Source of the DNA: Franzmannia pantelleriensis
GTDB taxonomy: Bacteria; Pseudomonadota; Gammaproteobacteria; Pseudomonadales; Halomonadaceae
Length of the DNA: 64,000 nucleotides
Reading direction: 5' to 3'
NCBI RefSeq assembly: GCF_900102875.1
Contig: NZ_FNGH01000010.1
Span: 1 to 64,000 of the forward strand
Part shown: positions 1-10,821 of the stretch, piece after piece
How positions within the stretch are numbered: the first letter of the stretch is position 1
How the letters are laid out: every line of letters begins with the position of its first letter
Notes under the pieces: generated by a model
The model's database searches: none
Told to the model about the DNA's origin: nothing
Seen by the model: only the letters and a program-made list of their open reading frames with translations
Position numbers and translations under genes: made by a program

Positions 1-352
1 TCAAAGAAAAGCTGCGCTGGATTCAGCAGGCGCCGACGCCACGTGCCGCCCGGTGGCGCATCACGAATTACCTCAACGTCATGCGTGAGGCCGTTACCGG
101 TCAGGCACTGCTCAAGCCGATGGCGAAGGCTCTGACGACGCTGGAGCGGCATGCCGAGCAGGTGGTAAGGCGCTGGATGTCCGGTCTAACCAACGCACGC
201 CTGGAAGGCATGAACGGTCTATTCCAGGCGGCCCGGTCACGCGCACGCGGCTACCGGAACGAGGCCAACTTCATCGCCATGATCTACCTGATCGGAAGCC
301 CCGTGGGGCGAATGCTGGATCACACCAAATCCATATGAAGTGACGAAGAACC
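1..352 (+). mobile_element. ISL3-family insertion sequence, right end (cut by window edge)
   Basis: The transposase end at 3-338 is followed by a 20-bp terminal inverted repeat ending at about 352; on the minus strand it reads GGTTCTTCGTCACTTCATAT, which resembles ISL3-family ends that begin GGNTCTT. The element ends only seven bases before the ATG at 360. ISL3 elements usually make 8-bp target duplications; the left copy lies outside the window, so the exact end is inferred from the repeat alone. Confidence 0.6.
3..338 (+). CDS. ISL3-family transposase, C-terminal part
   Basis: This is an open frame entering from the left edge (no start inside the window) and ending with TGA at 336-338. The C-terminal segment carries the motif SGLTNARLEGMN followed by RARGYRN, the typical end of ISL3 DDE transposases, in which the E of NARLEG is the third catalytic acid. 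Only about 111 residues are visible, so whether the full gene is intact cannot be judged. It reads toward the pyrimidine-degradation operon, so transcription from the element could run into that operon. Confidence 0.8.
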   Translation, partial: KEKLRWIQQAPTPRAARWRITNYLNVMREAVTGQALLKPMAKALTTLERHAEQVVRRWMSGLTNARLEGMNGLFQAARSRARGYRNEANFIAMIYLIGSPVGRMLDHTKSI

Positions 353-359
353 GCAGAAG

Positions 360-2683
<2,324 letters not shown>

Positions 2684-2769
2684 CCCTCGACGTCGGGGCC
2701 CACCAGGCCCCGCCAGCGCCCCGGCCAACGGGGCGCTCAGCCGTCCAATAACAAAGAGGCACTACCGTG

Positions 2770-4146
2770 ATGAGTGATCTGACCCATCTCCCCCGGGTTG
2801 GCGAGGCCAGCGCGCTGGACGCGCACGGCCTGGCCGACAACTTCAATGACCTCCACCCACCGCTCAATGCGCGCCAGGCGATGACCGAGAGCCAGCGCTG
2901 CCTGTACTGCTACGACGCGCCCTGTATCGAGGCCTGCCCGTCGGATATCGATATCCCGCGCTTCATCCGCCAAATCAGCGAACACAACACCAACGGCGCC
3001 GCGCACACCATCCTCGAGCAGAACATCCTGGGTGGCAGCTGCGCGCGGGTCTGCCCTACCGAGATCCTCTGTGAGCAGCGTTGCGTGCGCAATCACGAAA
3101 GCGAATGTCAGCCGGTGCTGATCGGTCTGCTGCAGCGCTATGCCACCGACCACATGCGCTTCGACGGGCATCCGTTCCAGCGTGCCGCTGATAGCGGCCG
3201 CCACATCGCAGTGATCGGCGCCGGCCCCGCCGGCCTGGCCTGCGCCCATCGCCTGGCGATGCTGGGTCACCGCGTGACCATCTTCGAGGCCGAGGCCAAG
3301 CCCGGCGGTCTCAACGAATATGGCATCGCCCGCTACAAGATGACCGATGACTTCGCTCGCCGAGAGGTGGAGTTCCTGCTCGAGATCGGTGGCATCGAGA
3401 TCCGCTACGGCCAACGACTAGGCCATGAGCTCCACCTGGGGCAATTGCATGCCGACTACGACAGCGTATTCCTGGGGCTCGGCCTGGGGGCCAGTCGCCA
3501 ACTGGGATTGACCGGTGAAGATGCGCCAGGCCTGGCGCCAGCCGTGGACTATATCAAGACCCTGCGTCAGGCCGAGGATCTGACCCAACTCCCCCTGGCA
3601 CGGCGCTGCGTGGTGATCGGCGCAGGCAACACCGCCATCGACATGGCCACCCAGATGGCCCGCCTCGGTGCCGAGGAGGTAACCCTGGTCTACCGCCGTG
3701 GCATCGAGGCCATGTCGGCCACCCAACATGAACAGGAGATCGCCAAGGCCAACGGTGTGCGGTTGCTGACCTGGGCGCGCCCCGAAGAGGTGTTGCTCGA
3801 TGCGTCAGGCCGCGTGACGGGCATTCGCTTTGCCAAAACCCAGGACGAGGAGGGACGCCTGACCGACACCGGCGAGCACATTAAGCTAGCTGCCGACGCC
3901 ATCTTCAAGGCCATCGGTCAGCGCTTCGATGACGACAGCCTCAGCGATGCCACGGCCAGCGAACTGGCCCGCGACGGTGAGCGCATCCACGTCGACGAGG
4001 CATTCCGCACCTCGCTGCCGCGGGTCTATGCCGGCGGCGACTGCGTGGCCCCCGGCCAGGACCTCACCGTCCAGGCCGTGCAGCACGGCAAGCTCGCCGC
4101 ACATGCCATCCACCAGGATCTCTTGGCCAAGCAGGAGGCCGCATGA
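2770..4146 (+). CDS. preT: NAD-dependent dihydropyrimidine dehydrogenase subunit PreT
   Basis: A 458-residue flavoprotein that passes electrons from NAD(P)H to PreA for reduction of uracil and thymine. The N-terminus carries the iron-sulfur cysteines CLYCYDAPCIEACP (C44, C47, C52, C56) and a second set in CARVCPTEILCEQRC. Two dinucleotide-binding motifs follow, IGAGPAGLACAHRLA and VIGAGNTAIDMAT, as in the glutamate synthase small-subunit fold. GTG at 2767 is an equally possible start; AAAGAGG lies 7 bases before GTG and 10 before ATG. The stop overlaps the preA start as ATGA, which suggests translational coupling. Confidence 0.9.
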   Translation: MSDLTHLPRVGEASALDAHGLADNFNDLHPPLNARQAMTESQRCLYCYDAPCIEACPSDIDIPRFIRQISEHNTNGAAHTILEQNILGGSCARVCPTEILCEQRCVRNHESECQPVLIGLLQRYATDHMRFDGHPFQRAADSGRHIAVIGAGPAGLACAHRLAMLGHRVTIFEAEAKPGGLNEYGIARYKMTDDFARREVEFLLEIGGIEIRYGQRLGHELHLGQLHADYDSVFLGLGLGASRQLGLTGEDAPGLAPAVDYIKTLRQAEDLTQLPLARRCVVIGAGNTAIDMATQMARLGAEEVTLVYRRGIEAMSATQHEQEIAKANGVRLLTWARPEEVLLDASGRVTGIRFAKTQDEEGRLTDTGEHIKLAADAIFKAIGQRFDDDSLSDATASELARDGERIHVDEAFRTSLPRVYAGGDCVAPGQDLTVQAVQHGKLAAHAIHQDLLAKQEAA

Positions 4147-5447
4147 CCCCTTCCAACGATAGCATCGTCAATGGCGTCGACTTGTCCGTCGACTTCGCCG
4201 GCATCAAGGCCCCCAACCCCTTCTGGCTGGCCTCGGCACCGCCCACCGACAAGGCCTATAACGTCGAGCGCGCCTATCGGGCAGGCTGGGGCGGCGTAGT
4301 CTGGAAAACCCTGGGTGAGGACCCGCCCGCGGTCAATGTCTCGTCGCGCTACTCGGCACACTTCGGCAACAACCGTGAGGTGTTGGGCTTCAATAACATC
4401 GAGCTGATCACCGACCGCTCGCTGGAAGTGAATCTCGAAGAGATCACTCGGGTAAAACGCGACTGGCCGGATCGCGCTTTGATCGTATCGATCATGGTGC
4501 CCTGTGAGGAAGCGGCATGGCGGCACATCCTGCCACTGGTGGAAGCCACCGGTGCCGATGGCATCGAGCTCAACCTGGGTTGCCCCCACGGCATGCCGGA
4601 GCGTGGCATGGGCGCGGCGGTGGGCCAGAACCCGGACTTGATCGAGCAGGTCGCGCGCTGGTGCAAGCAGTATTACGCCAAACCGGTGATCGTCAAGCTG
4701 ACCCCCAACATCACCGACATCCGCGTGGCCGCCCAGGCGGCCCTGCGCGGTGGCGCCGACGCGGTATCGCTGATCAACACCATCAACTCGATCACCAGCA
4801 TCGATCTCGACAATATGGTGGCCAAGCCCACCGTCGGGCAGCAGAGCACCCACGGGGGCTACTGCGGCAGTGCGGTCAAGCCCATCGCCCTGAACATGGT
4901 CGCCGAGATCGCCCGCGACACCCCCACCCAGGATCTGCCAATCTCCGGCATCGGCGGCATCTCGGATTGGCGCGATGCCGCGGAATTCGTGGCGCTCGGC
5001 GCCGGCAGCGTGCAGGTGTGCACCGCCGCCATGCTGCATGGCTTTCGCATCGTCGAGGAGATGAAGGATGGCCTGTCACGGTGGATGGCCGCGCAGGGCT
5101 ACGACACGATCCAGGCCTTCTCGGGCAAGGCGGTGGCCAACACCACCGACTGGAAGCACCTCGACATGAACTTCAAGACCATCGCGCATATCGATCAGGA
5201 CAAGTGCATCGAGTGCGGACGCTGCTATATCGCCTGCGAGGATACCTCGCACCAGTCGATCGCCAAGCTGATCGACGCCAGCGGTGCGCGGCGCTACGAA
5301 GTGATCGAAGAGGAGTGCGTGGGCTGCAACCTGTGCCAGATCACCTGCCCGGTTCAGGACTGCATCACCATGGTGCCCCAACAAACCGGCAAGCCCTACA
5401 TGAGCTGGGATCAGGACCCGCGCAACCCCTTCCGCCAAGCAAGCTGA
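4143..5447 (+). CDS. preA: NAD-dependent dihydropyrimidine dehydrogenase subunit PreA
   Basis: A 434-residue catalytic subunit that reduces uracil/thymine to the 5,6-dihydro compounds, the first step of the pathway. Residues 1-330 form a dihydroorotate-dehydrogenase-like FMN barrel; the active-site cysteine is C147 in CPHGMPERGMG. The C-terminal ferredoxin part has two 4Fe-4S motifs, C355-C358-C361-C365 and C392-C395-C398-C402. In mammalian dihydropyrimidine dehydrogenase the residue before the catalytic Cys is Ser; here it is Gly146. The gene is coupled to preT by a 4-base overlap and ends five bases from the convergent TetR-type regulator. Confidence 0.92.
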   Translation: MTPSNDSIVNGVDLSVDFAGIKAPNPFWLASAPPTDKAYNVERAYRAGWGGVVWKTLGEDPPAVNVSSRYSAHFGNNREVLGFNNIELITDRSLEVNLEEITRVKRDWPDRALIVSIMVPCEEAAWRHILPLVEATGADGIELNLGCPHGMPERGMGAAVGQNPDLIEQVARWCKQYYAKPVIVKLTPNITDIRVAAQAALRGGADAVSLINTINSITSIDLDNMVAKPTVGQQSTHGGYCGSAVKPIALNMVAEIARDTPTQDLPISGIGGISDWRDAAEFVALGAGSVQVCTAAMLHGFRIVEEMKDGLSRWMAAQGYDTIQAFSGKAVANTTDWKHLDMNFKTIAHIDQDKCIECGRCYIACEDTSHQSIAKLIDASGARRYEVIEEECVGCNLCQITCPVQDCITMVPQQTGKPYMSWDQDPRNPFRQAS

Positions 5448-5452
5448 ATGGC

Positions 5453-6073
5453 CTAGGCCGACAGGCCGATCCCGCGCAGGATCACCGAGGTCACCGACTG
5501 CACCGCCCGCTCGAATTGGATATCGTCGAGCGGGCGGTCGTCGTTGAGTAACGCTATCTGGTGATCGAAATCCGCATAGTGCTGGGTCGAGGCCCAGATC
5601 ATGTAGAGCAGATGCGAAGGGTCGACCGGGAGGATCCGGTCGTCCTCGATCCATTCCCGAATCTTGGCTTCCTTGAGCTTGGCCCACTCATAGAGGTTGT
5701 CGCGCAGACGCTCCTGAAGTATCGGCGCACCCTGCATGACCTCGGCCGCCCAGACCTTGGAGCCATAGGCCCGGTTGCGAGAGTGCTGCATCTTGGCGCG
5801 AATATAGCTCGACAGTACGATTCGGGGGTCATCGTAGAGTTCAAAGCACAGCGCATCCTGCTTCCACACCTCGAGCAGCCCTAACAGCACTTCGCGATAC
5901 AGCTCTTCCTTGGTCGCGAAGTAGTAGTGCACATTCGACTTGGGCAAATCGGCCAACTGGGCGATGTCACCCATGGCGGCGCCCGCATAGCCCTTCTCGG
6001 CAAAGACCTGCTCGGCGGCGAGCAGGATCTTCTCGACATTGCGGCGGCGTATATCACCCTTCTTCTTGGCCAT
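5453..6073 (-). CDS. TetR/AcrR-family regulator, RutR-like
   Basis: A 206-residue repressor-type protein with an N-terminal TetR helix-turn-helix (about residues 12-58, including MGDIAQLADLPKSNVHYYFATKEELY) and a C-terminal domain resembling the RutR (YcdC) group. RutR in E. coli binds uracil and thymine and controls pyrimidine use. The start was moved to 6073 because GGAGG stands just upstream (minus strand) of MAKKKGD, whereas the longer frame has none. It converges on preA with a five-base gap, so it is a neighbour rather than a member of the operon. Control of the pyrimidine genes is inferred from position and family. Confidence 0.8.
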   Translation of the reverse strand: MAKKKGDIRRRNVEKILLAAEQVFAEKGYAGAAMGDIAQLADLPKSNVHYYFATKEELYREVLLGLLEVWKQDALCFELYDDPRIVLSSYIRAKMQHSRNRAYGSKVWAAEVMQGAPILQERLRDNLYEWAKLKEAKIREWIEDDRILPVDPSHLLYMIWASTQHYADFDHQIALLNDDRPLDDIQFERAVQSVTSVILRGIGLSA

Positions 6074-6310
6074 CCAGCCTCCTTCCACCCAGGTCTCACG
6101 CTGAACGTTGCCACGGCCCGCTAGCCAGGCCCCTATCAAGCGTACCATTTTCCCCACGCCGAGGCGGGCGGTTCCAGCGCCAGGCGCCCGCTCCCTGCAC
6201 CCTGGCCCGACATAGCAACGTCAAAGGTGCACCAACATGCACCATGCAGCGCAACATGCCATTTGCCACAACAAGCGCAAGCAACTGATTAAAAACAAAA
6301 ACACCAATAT

Positions 6311-6326
6311 CGGCAATATATTTGCT
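6311..6326 (+). promoter_or_regulatory. Putative sigma-54 promoter of the nitrate porter gene
   Basis: CGGCAA, five bases, then TTGCT matches the -24/-12 pattern (TGGCAC-N5-TTGCW) with GG and GC exactly ten bases apart; the first base and the sixth differ from consensus. It lies 120 bp before the porter start, inside the 370-bp gap between the TetR gene and the porter, which otherwise holds no gene. This fits NtrC-dependent nitrogen control. Confidence 0.6.
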
Positions 6327-6445
6327 AGCAGTTATTGCAGCTATTGACGTGGACCAGGCTCAACCGAGTACGAGTGCGTCGACCTGACCTTCAACGGCGA
6401 AGGCCCTGATCGTGAGTTCGACCGTCACTTGACGAGGTTAGTCCC

Positions 6446-7798
6446 ATGGATATTCGCAACAAGGCCAACAAGATTCGCCTGTTGAACGTCAGTACCCCAC
6501 AGATGCGAGCCTTCCACTTCTCCTGGTTCGCCTTTCATATCTGTTTCTTCGGCTGGTTCGGTATCGCACCGCTGATGGCGGTGGTCCGCGAGGACCTCAA
6601 CCTGACCCAGACCCAGATCGGCAATACCATCATCGCCTCGGTGGCCATCACTGTGATCGTACGCCTGCTGATCGGCGTGCTGTGCGACCGCATCGGCCCG
6701 CGCAAGGCCTACTCCGGGTTGCTGATCCTCGGCTCGATTCCAGTGATGGGTATCGGCTTCGCCAACAGTTTCGAGACCTTCCTGCTGGCCCGCCTGGCGA
6801 TCGGTGCGATCGGCGCCTCCTTCGTGATTACGCAGTACCACACCACCATGATGTTCGCCCCCAACGTGGTCGGCACCGCCAACGCTACGTCGGCGGGCTG
6901 GGGCAACCTGGGCGGAGGCACCACGCAAATCCTGATGCCGCTGATCTTCTCCGGCATTCTGATGCTCGGCGTCAGCGAGACCCTCGGCTGGCGGCTGGCC
7001 ATGGTGGTGCCCGGCGTGGTGCTGTTCATTACCGGCATCTGCTACTACCGCTTTACCCAGGATGCCCCCAACGGCAACTTCGAGGACTTGCGCGCCCGCG
7101 GCGAGCTACCCCAGGCCAACGGCGACAGCGGTGCCGGCCAGACCTTCCTGGCCGCCGCCAAGGACATCCGCGTCTGGGCACTGTTCGTTGTCTACGCCAT
7201 CTGCTTCGGCGTCGAGTTGACCATCAACAACATTGCCGCCATCTACTTCTTCGATCACTTCGATCTGACCCTGGCTACCGCGGGCCTGATTGCCGGGCTG
7301 TTCGGCCTGATGAATGTGTTCGCTCGTACCATGGGCGGTATCTTCTCGGATCTGTTCGCCAAGCATGGCGGTCTCAAGGGCCGCGTGCGCTGGCTGTTCA
7401 TCGCCCTGGTATGCGAGGGCATCGCCCTGGTGGCGTTCTCTCAGATGCATGTCCTCTCCTACGCCATCGGCATCATGCTGGTGTTCAGCCTGTTCGTGCA
7501 GATGGCCGAAGGCGCGACCTACGGCGTGGTGCCGTTCATCAACAAGAAAGCGCTGGGCGCGGTGGCCGGTATCGTTGGCGCCGGCGGCAACGTCGGCGCC
7601 GTGGCCGCGGCCTTCCTGTTCCGCTCGGAAGCCATCACCTACCAGCAGGGGCTGTTCTACCTCGGCCTGATCGTGCTGGTGCTGGCCTCATGCGCCCTGC
7701 TGGTGCGCTTCTCACCGGAGACCGAAGCCGAAGAAGCCGCCGCCTATCAGGATGCCGTGGGAGAGGAGACCGGTGCCGGGGCACTCTCGCTGCGCTGA
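6446..7798 (+). CDS. Nitrate/nitrite porter, MFS NNP family (NarK/NasA type)
   Basis: A 450-residue inner-membrane protein with about twelve hydrophobic helices. The two signatures of nitrate/nitrite porters are present: AGWGNLGGGTTQ in the fifth helix region and the Gly-rich AGIVGAGGNVGA in the second half. It would import nitrate for assimilation (or exchange it with nitrite). GAGG lies eight bases before the ATG. It precedes nasR and the nitrate ABC transporter, so the cell has two nitrate uptake routes side by side. A sigma-54 element lies upstream, and a single hairpin at 6388-6403 in the leader resembles an ANTAR target. Confidence 0.9.
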   Translation: MDIRNKANKIRLLNVSTPQMRAFHFSWFAFHICFFGWFGIAPLMAVVREDLNLTQTQIGNTIIASVAITVIVRLLIGVLCDRIGPRKAYSGLLILGSIPVMGIGFANSFETFLLARLAIGAIGASFVITQYHTTMMFAPNVVGTANATSAGWGNLGGGTTQILMPLIFSGILMLGVSETLGWRLAMVVPGVVLFITGICYYRFTQDAPNGNFEDLRARGELPQANGDSGAGQTFLAAAKDIRVWALFVVYAICFGVELTINNIAAIYFFDHFDLTLATAGLIAGLFGLMNVFARTMGGIFSDLFAKHGGLKGRVRWLFIALVCEGIALVAFSQMHVLSYAIGIMLVFSLFVQMAEGATYGVVPFINKKALGAVAGIVGAGGNVGAVAAAFLFRSEAITYQQGLFYLGLIVLVLASCALLVRFSPETEAEEAAAYQDAVGEETGAGALSLR

Positions 7799-7833
7799 GT
7801 GCAGCCCGCGCTGCCATCAGGCTCGGTTCATCA

Positions 7834-7865
7834 GCAAGCCGCCGCCCGCAAGGGCGGCGGCTTGC
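7834..7865 (+). terminator. Strong hairpin after the nitrate porter gene
   Basis: A perfect 14-bp stem (GCAAGCCGCCGCCC and its complement) around a GCAA loop. There is no T tract directly after it, so it may act as a rho-independent terminator poorly, or as a 3' stabiliser separating the porter from nasR. Confidence 0.6.
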
Positions 7866-7914
7866 GTGACAACAGGCACCGTATTGCTGCGTATTTTTCC
7901 AGGAGGTCTAGCCC

Positions 7915-9189
7915 ATGAATCCCGCATACCGCCTACTGCAGGCCGCCAAGCGTAGCGAAATCGACAGCCTCCAACGGCTCGCCGCCACCTGCGAACTGGT
8001 CGGCGATATCAGCCGCTTCGTGCATGCGCTGCAAAAGGAGCGCGGTGCCTCGAACATCTATCTCACCTCCGGCGCCCAGCGCTTCAGCGAACGCCGCCTG
8101 GAGCGCATCAGTGACAGCCTCAAGCGCGAACAGGCGATTCGTGAACGCCTCGATGACTTGCCGCAGCACGCCGCCAGTAATGCCCGCCTGCTCAAGCGCA
8201 TCGCCTGCGTGTGGGCCGCCCTCGACGCCCTCCCCGCACTGCGCGAGGAGATCGAGGCGCTATCGATCAGCGCCGACGCTGCCACCCGCACCTATAATCG
8301 CCTGATCGGCGGGCTGCTGGCAGTTGTCTTCGATGCTGCCGATACCGCCGACGACCCCGATGTAACCCGCTCGCTGGTGGCCATTTTCCATTTCATGCAG
8401 GGCAAGGAGCTGGCCGGCCAGGAGCGCGCCTGTGGCGCCATCGGCTTCACCGCCGGTGAATTCGACAGCGCCCATCGCCAGCTGCTGCTTCAACTGATCG
8501 ACGCTCAGCAGCGCTGTTTCGATACCTTCAGCGAGTTTGCCAGCGACGCTGCCCGCGAGCACTGGCAACAGCAGCATGCCCCGCGCCGCCAGGATGGTAT
8601 CCAGCAACTACGCGAACAGGCCTGTACCGAGAGCACTGGCCAGCGCCTGGATCGCAGCCTTGGTGAAACCTGGTACGAGCTCACCACCGCACGGCTCGAC
8701 GCCATGCAGCAGGTCGAGGCGCAGTTGGCCGCTGAGCTTTCTCAGCTGTGCCACCGCAAGATCGAACAGGCACGCAGCGATATGCATGACCAGCAACAGC
8801 TGGATGCTTCGCTTCACGATGCCGTCGAGCAGTGCTCTACCTGTGAACAGCTGGTCGACCTATTTCCCCAGGAGGCCACCCACGAGCTAGGCCAGTTGAC
8901 CGCCACTGCGGTCGAGTCGCGGCTCAATCGCGGCCTGATCGACCTGATGCAGTCCCAGAACGCGCGACTCCAGCACATCAGCGACGAACTGGAAAGCACC
9001 CGTGAACTGTTGCGTGAGCGTAAGTTAATTGAGCGCGCCAAGGGCATGATCATGGAACACCAGCAGATGAGTGAAGACCAGGCCTATCGTTTCCTGCGCA
9101 AGGCCTCCATGGACCAGAGCAAGAGCATGGCCGAGATGGCCAAGACCATCATCGACCTGGCCGATATCCTGCAAAAGCGTCAGGCATGA
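7915..9189 (+). CDS. nasR: NasR-type nitrate-sensing transcription antiterminator (NIT + ANTAR)
   Basis: A 424-residue soluble protein. The N-terminal two thirds is helical and matches nitrate/nitrite-sensing NIT domains (RFVHALQKERGASNIYLTSG near residue 37). The last 60 residues form an ANTAR RNA-binding domain (LIERAKGMIMEHQQMSEDQAYRF, then AEMAKTIIDLADI). In Klebsiella, NasR binds nitrate and prevents termination in the leader of the nas operon. Here the gene directly precedes nrtA, whose leader has the matching two-hairpin plus terminator layout. AGGAGG lies upstream of the ATG. Confidence 0.9.
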   Translation: MNPAYRLLQAAKRSEIDSLQRLAATCELVGDISRFVHALQKERGASNIYLTSGAQRFSERRLERISDSLKREQAIRERLDDLPQHAASNARLLKRIACVWAALDALPALREEIEALSISADAATRTYNRLIGGLLAVVFDAADTADDPDVTRSLVAIFHFMQGKELAGQERACGAIGFTAGEFDSAHRQLLLQLIDAQQRCFDTFSEFASDAAREHWQQQHAPRRQDGIQQLREQACTESTGQRLDRSLGETWYELTTARLDAMQQVEAQLAAELSQLCHRKIEQARSDMHDQQQLDASLHDAVEQCSTCEQLVDLFPQEATHELGQLTATAVESRLNRGLIDLMQSQNARLQHISDELESTRELLRERKLIERAKGMIMEHQQMSEDQAYRFLRKASMDQSKSMAEMAKTIIDLADILQKRQA

Positions 9190-9314
9190 GGGCGCAAGTG
9201 GTGCGCTGCATTATCACCACGCACCAAGACAACGCCGTGCCGGTCATTGACCAGATAAACCTTCTCTTCGCAAGTCCTTGTTAACGAAAGCATCAGCACT
9301 ATTAGGCGGAAAAA

Positions 9315-9330
9315 TGGCACCCTAACTGCA
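9315..9330 (+). promoter_or_regulatory. Putative sigma-54 promoter of the nrtABD operon
   Basis: TGGCAC, CCTAA, CTGCA: a full -24 element and a near-consensus -12 element with the required ten-base spacing of GG and GC. It would start RNA near 9342, so that the whole attenuator lies in the leader. NtrC-type activation is expected from family knowledge; no NtrC sites were established. Confidence 0.72.
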
Positions 9331-9345
9331 ACGGTATTGGCGTAC

Positions 9346-9406
9346 GCTGAGTCAACGACGGTTCAGCTCCCAGGCAGTTTTCAATACCGGACAACGGCGT
9401 CTGATA
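9346..9406 (+). promoter_or_regulatory. ANTAR-responsive two-hairpin RNA motif in the nrtA leader
   Basis: Hairpin P1: stem GCTGAGTC/GGTTCAGC (8 pairs, two G-U) with loop AACGAC at 9354-9359. Hairpin P2: stem CGGAC/GTCTG with loop AACGGC at 9393-9398, extendable by two A-T pairs past one mismatch. Both loops have A at position 1 and G at position 4, the known requirement of ANTAR targets. P2 shares 9394-9405 with the 5' arm of the following terminator, so the two structures exclude each other. Confidence 0.8.
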
Positions 9407-9454
9407 AGAGTCATCCACCTAGTGGAGTGACTTGAATCAGGCGCCGTTTCTTTG
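9394..9454 (+). terminator. Regulated (attenuator) terminator of the nrt leader
   Basis: A long hairpin whose base is ACGGCGTCTGAT paired with ATCAGGCGCCGT (12 pairs, one G-U), continued by AGTCA/TGACT and TCCAC/GTGGA around a CTA loop, and followed by TTTCTTTG. It ends 15 bases before the nrtA start. Its left arm is also part of ANTAR hairpin P2, the classic antitermination switch. Confidence 0.8.
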
Positions 9455-9468
9455 TTTGGAGCCATCGC

Positions 9469-10773
9469 ATGAACAACAATAGATTCAAGGGCTACTCCCC
9501 TCAGCGTCGTCGCTTTTTGAAGAACTCCGCCACCATGATGGGTGGAGCTGCACTGCTCAGCAGCCTGCCGGTTAGCTGGGCTTTCGCCGACGGCAAGCCG
9601 GAAACCACCGCGGCCAAACTGGGCTTCATTGCCCTGACCGATGCCGCCCCGCTATTCGTCGCCGATGAAAAGGGCTTCTTCGCCAAGCACGGCATGACCG
9701 ATGTCGAGGTGCTCAAGCAGTCGTCCTGGGGCACGACCCGTGACAACCTGGTGCTAGGCTCGCAGCGCAACGGCATCGACGGTGCGCACATCCTCACGCC
9801 GATGCCCTACCTGATCAGTTCAGGAGCCGTCACGCCCAATAACCAGCCGGTGCCGATGAGCATCCTGGCACGCCTCAACCTCAACGGCCAATGCATCTCG
9901 GTAGGCAGTGATTACGCCGACCTGGAGGTGCAGCTCGATACCCGTGAGTTCGGACAGGCACTGGCCGAGAAGCGTGCCGGAGGTGACGAGGCCACTGCTG
10001 CCATGACCTTCCCTGGCGGCACCCACGACATGTGGATTCGTTACTGGATGGCGGCTGGCGGTATCGACCCCGATCGCGACGTATCGACCATCACGATTCC
10101 GCCTGCACAGATGGTCGCCAATATGCGCGTTGGCAGCATGGATACCTTCTGCGTCTGCGAGCCCTGGAACCATCAGCTGGTCAACCAGGGGATCGGCTAT
10201 ACCGCCAATACTACCGGTGAGCTTTGGAACGACCATCCGGAGAAAGCCTTCGCCATGCGCAGCGATTATGTGGAGGAAAATCCCAACGCCACCCAGGCAC
10301 TGCTGATGGCGATCATGGAAGCCCAGATGTGGTGCGAGGACCCGGCCAACCATGAAGAGATGGCGCAGATCTGCTCGCGTCGTCGCTGGATTCATGCCCC
10401 CTTTGATGACCTTATCGATCGCATTCAGGGCAATTTCGACTACGGAACAGGGCGCGTCATCGAGAACCATCCGCAGATGATGCGCTACTGGGACCGTCAT
10501 GCATCCTACCCCTTCAAGAGCCACGACCTGTGGTTCCTGACCGAGAACCAGCGCTGGGGCTACCTGCCGCAGGAGCTCGACACCGCCGCCCTGATCGAGC
10601 AGGTCAATCGCGAGGATCTATGGCGCCAGGCCGCCGACCGCCTCGGTGTGGCATCAAGCGATATTCCCGAGTCGACATCGCGTGGCGTCGAGACTCTGTT
10701 CGATGGCAAGACGTTCGACCCTGAGAATCCTCAGGCCTACCTCGACAGCCTCGAGATCAAGCGCCTGGCCTGA
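9469..10773 (+). CDS. nrtA: Nitrate ABC transporter substrate-binding protein
   Basis: A 434-residue periplasmic binding protein of the NrtA/CmpA/NasF family. The N-terminus has a twin-arginine motif (QRRRFLK, residues 12-18) and a hydrophobic stretch ending near AFA, so export by the Tat system is likely. Family features include DNLVLGSQRNGIDGAHILTPMPYL and the segment ending FCVCEPWNHQLV. It delivers nitrate to the NrtB/NrtD complex. The gene sits behind a sigma-54 element and an ANTAR attenuator and is followed 48 bases later by the permease. A related cytoplasmic relative, NasS, lies at 55586. Confidence 0.92.
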   Translation: MNNNRFKGYSPQRRRFLKNSATMMGGAALLSSLPVSWAFADGKPETTAAKLGFIALTDAAPLFVADEKGFFAKHGMTDVEVLKQSSWGTTRDNLVLGSQRNGIDGAHILTPMPYLISSGAVTPNNQPVPMSILARLNLNGQCISVGSDYADLEVQLDTREFGQALAEKRAGGDEATAAMTFPGGTHDMWIRYWMAAGGIDPDRDVSTITIPPAQMVANMRVGSMDTFCVCEPWNHQLVNQGIGYTANTTGELWNDHPEKAFAMRSDYVEENPNATQALLMAIMEAQMWCEDPANHEEMAQICSRRRWIHAPFDDLIDRIQGNFDYGTGRVIENHPQMMRYWDRHASYPFKSHDLWFLTENQRWGYLPQELDTAALIEQVNREDLWRQAADRLGVASSDIPESTSRGVETLFDGKTFDPENPQAYLDSLEIKRLA

Positions 10774-10821
10774 GCCATGTACCTCGCTCAACCACTGACC
10801 CACTGACACGGGAGAATCGCC

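Noticed and set aside
7874-7888. Sigma-54-like sequence before nasR (AGGCAC..TGCT)
   Set aside because: The GG and GC are nine instead of ten bases apart, a spacing that normally abolishes sigma-54 recognition.
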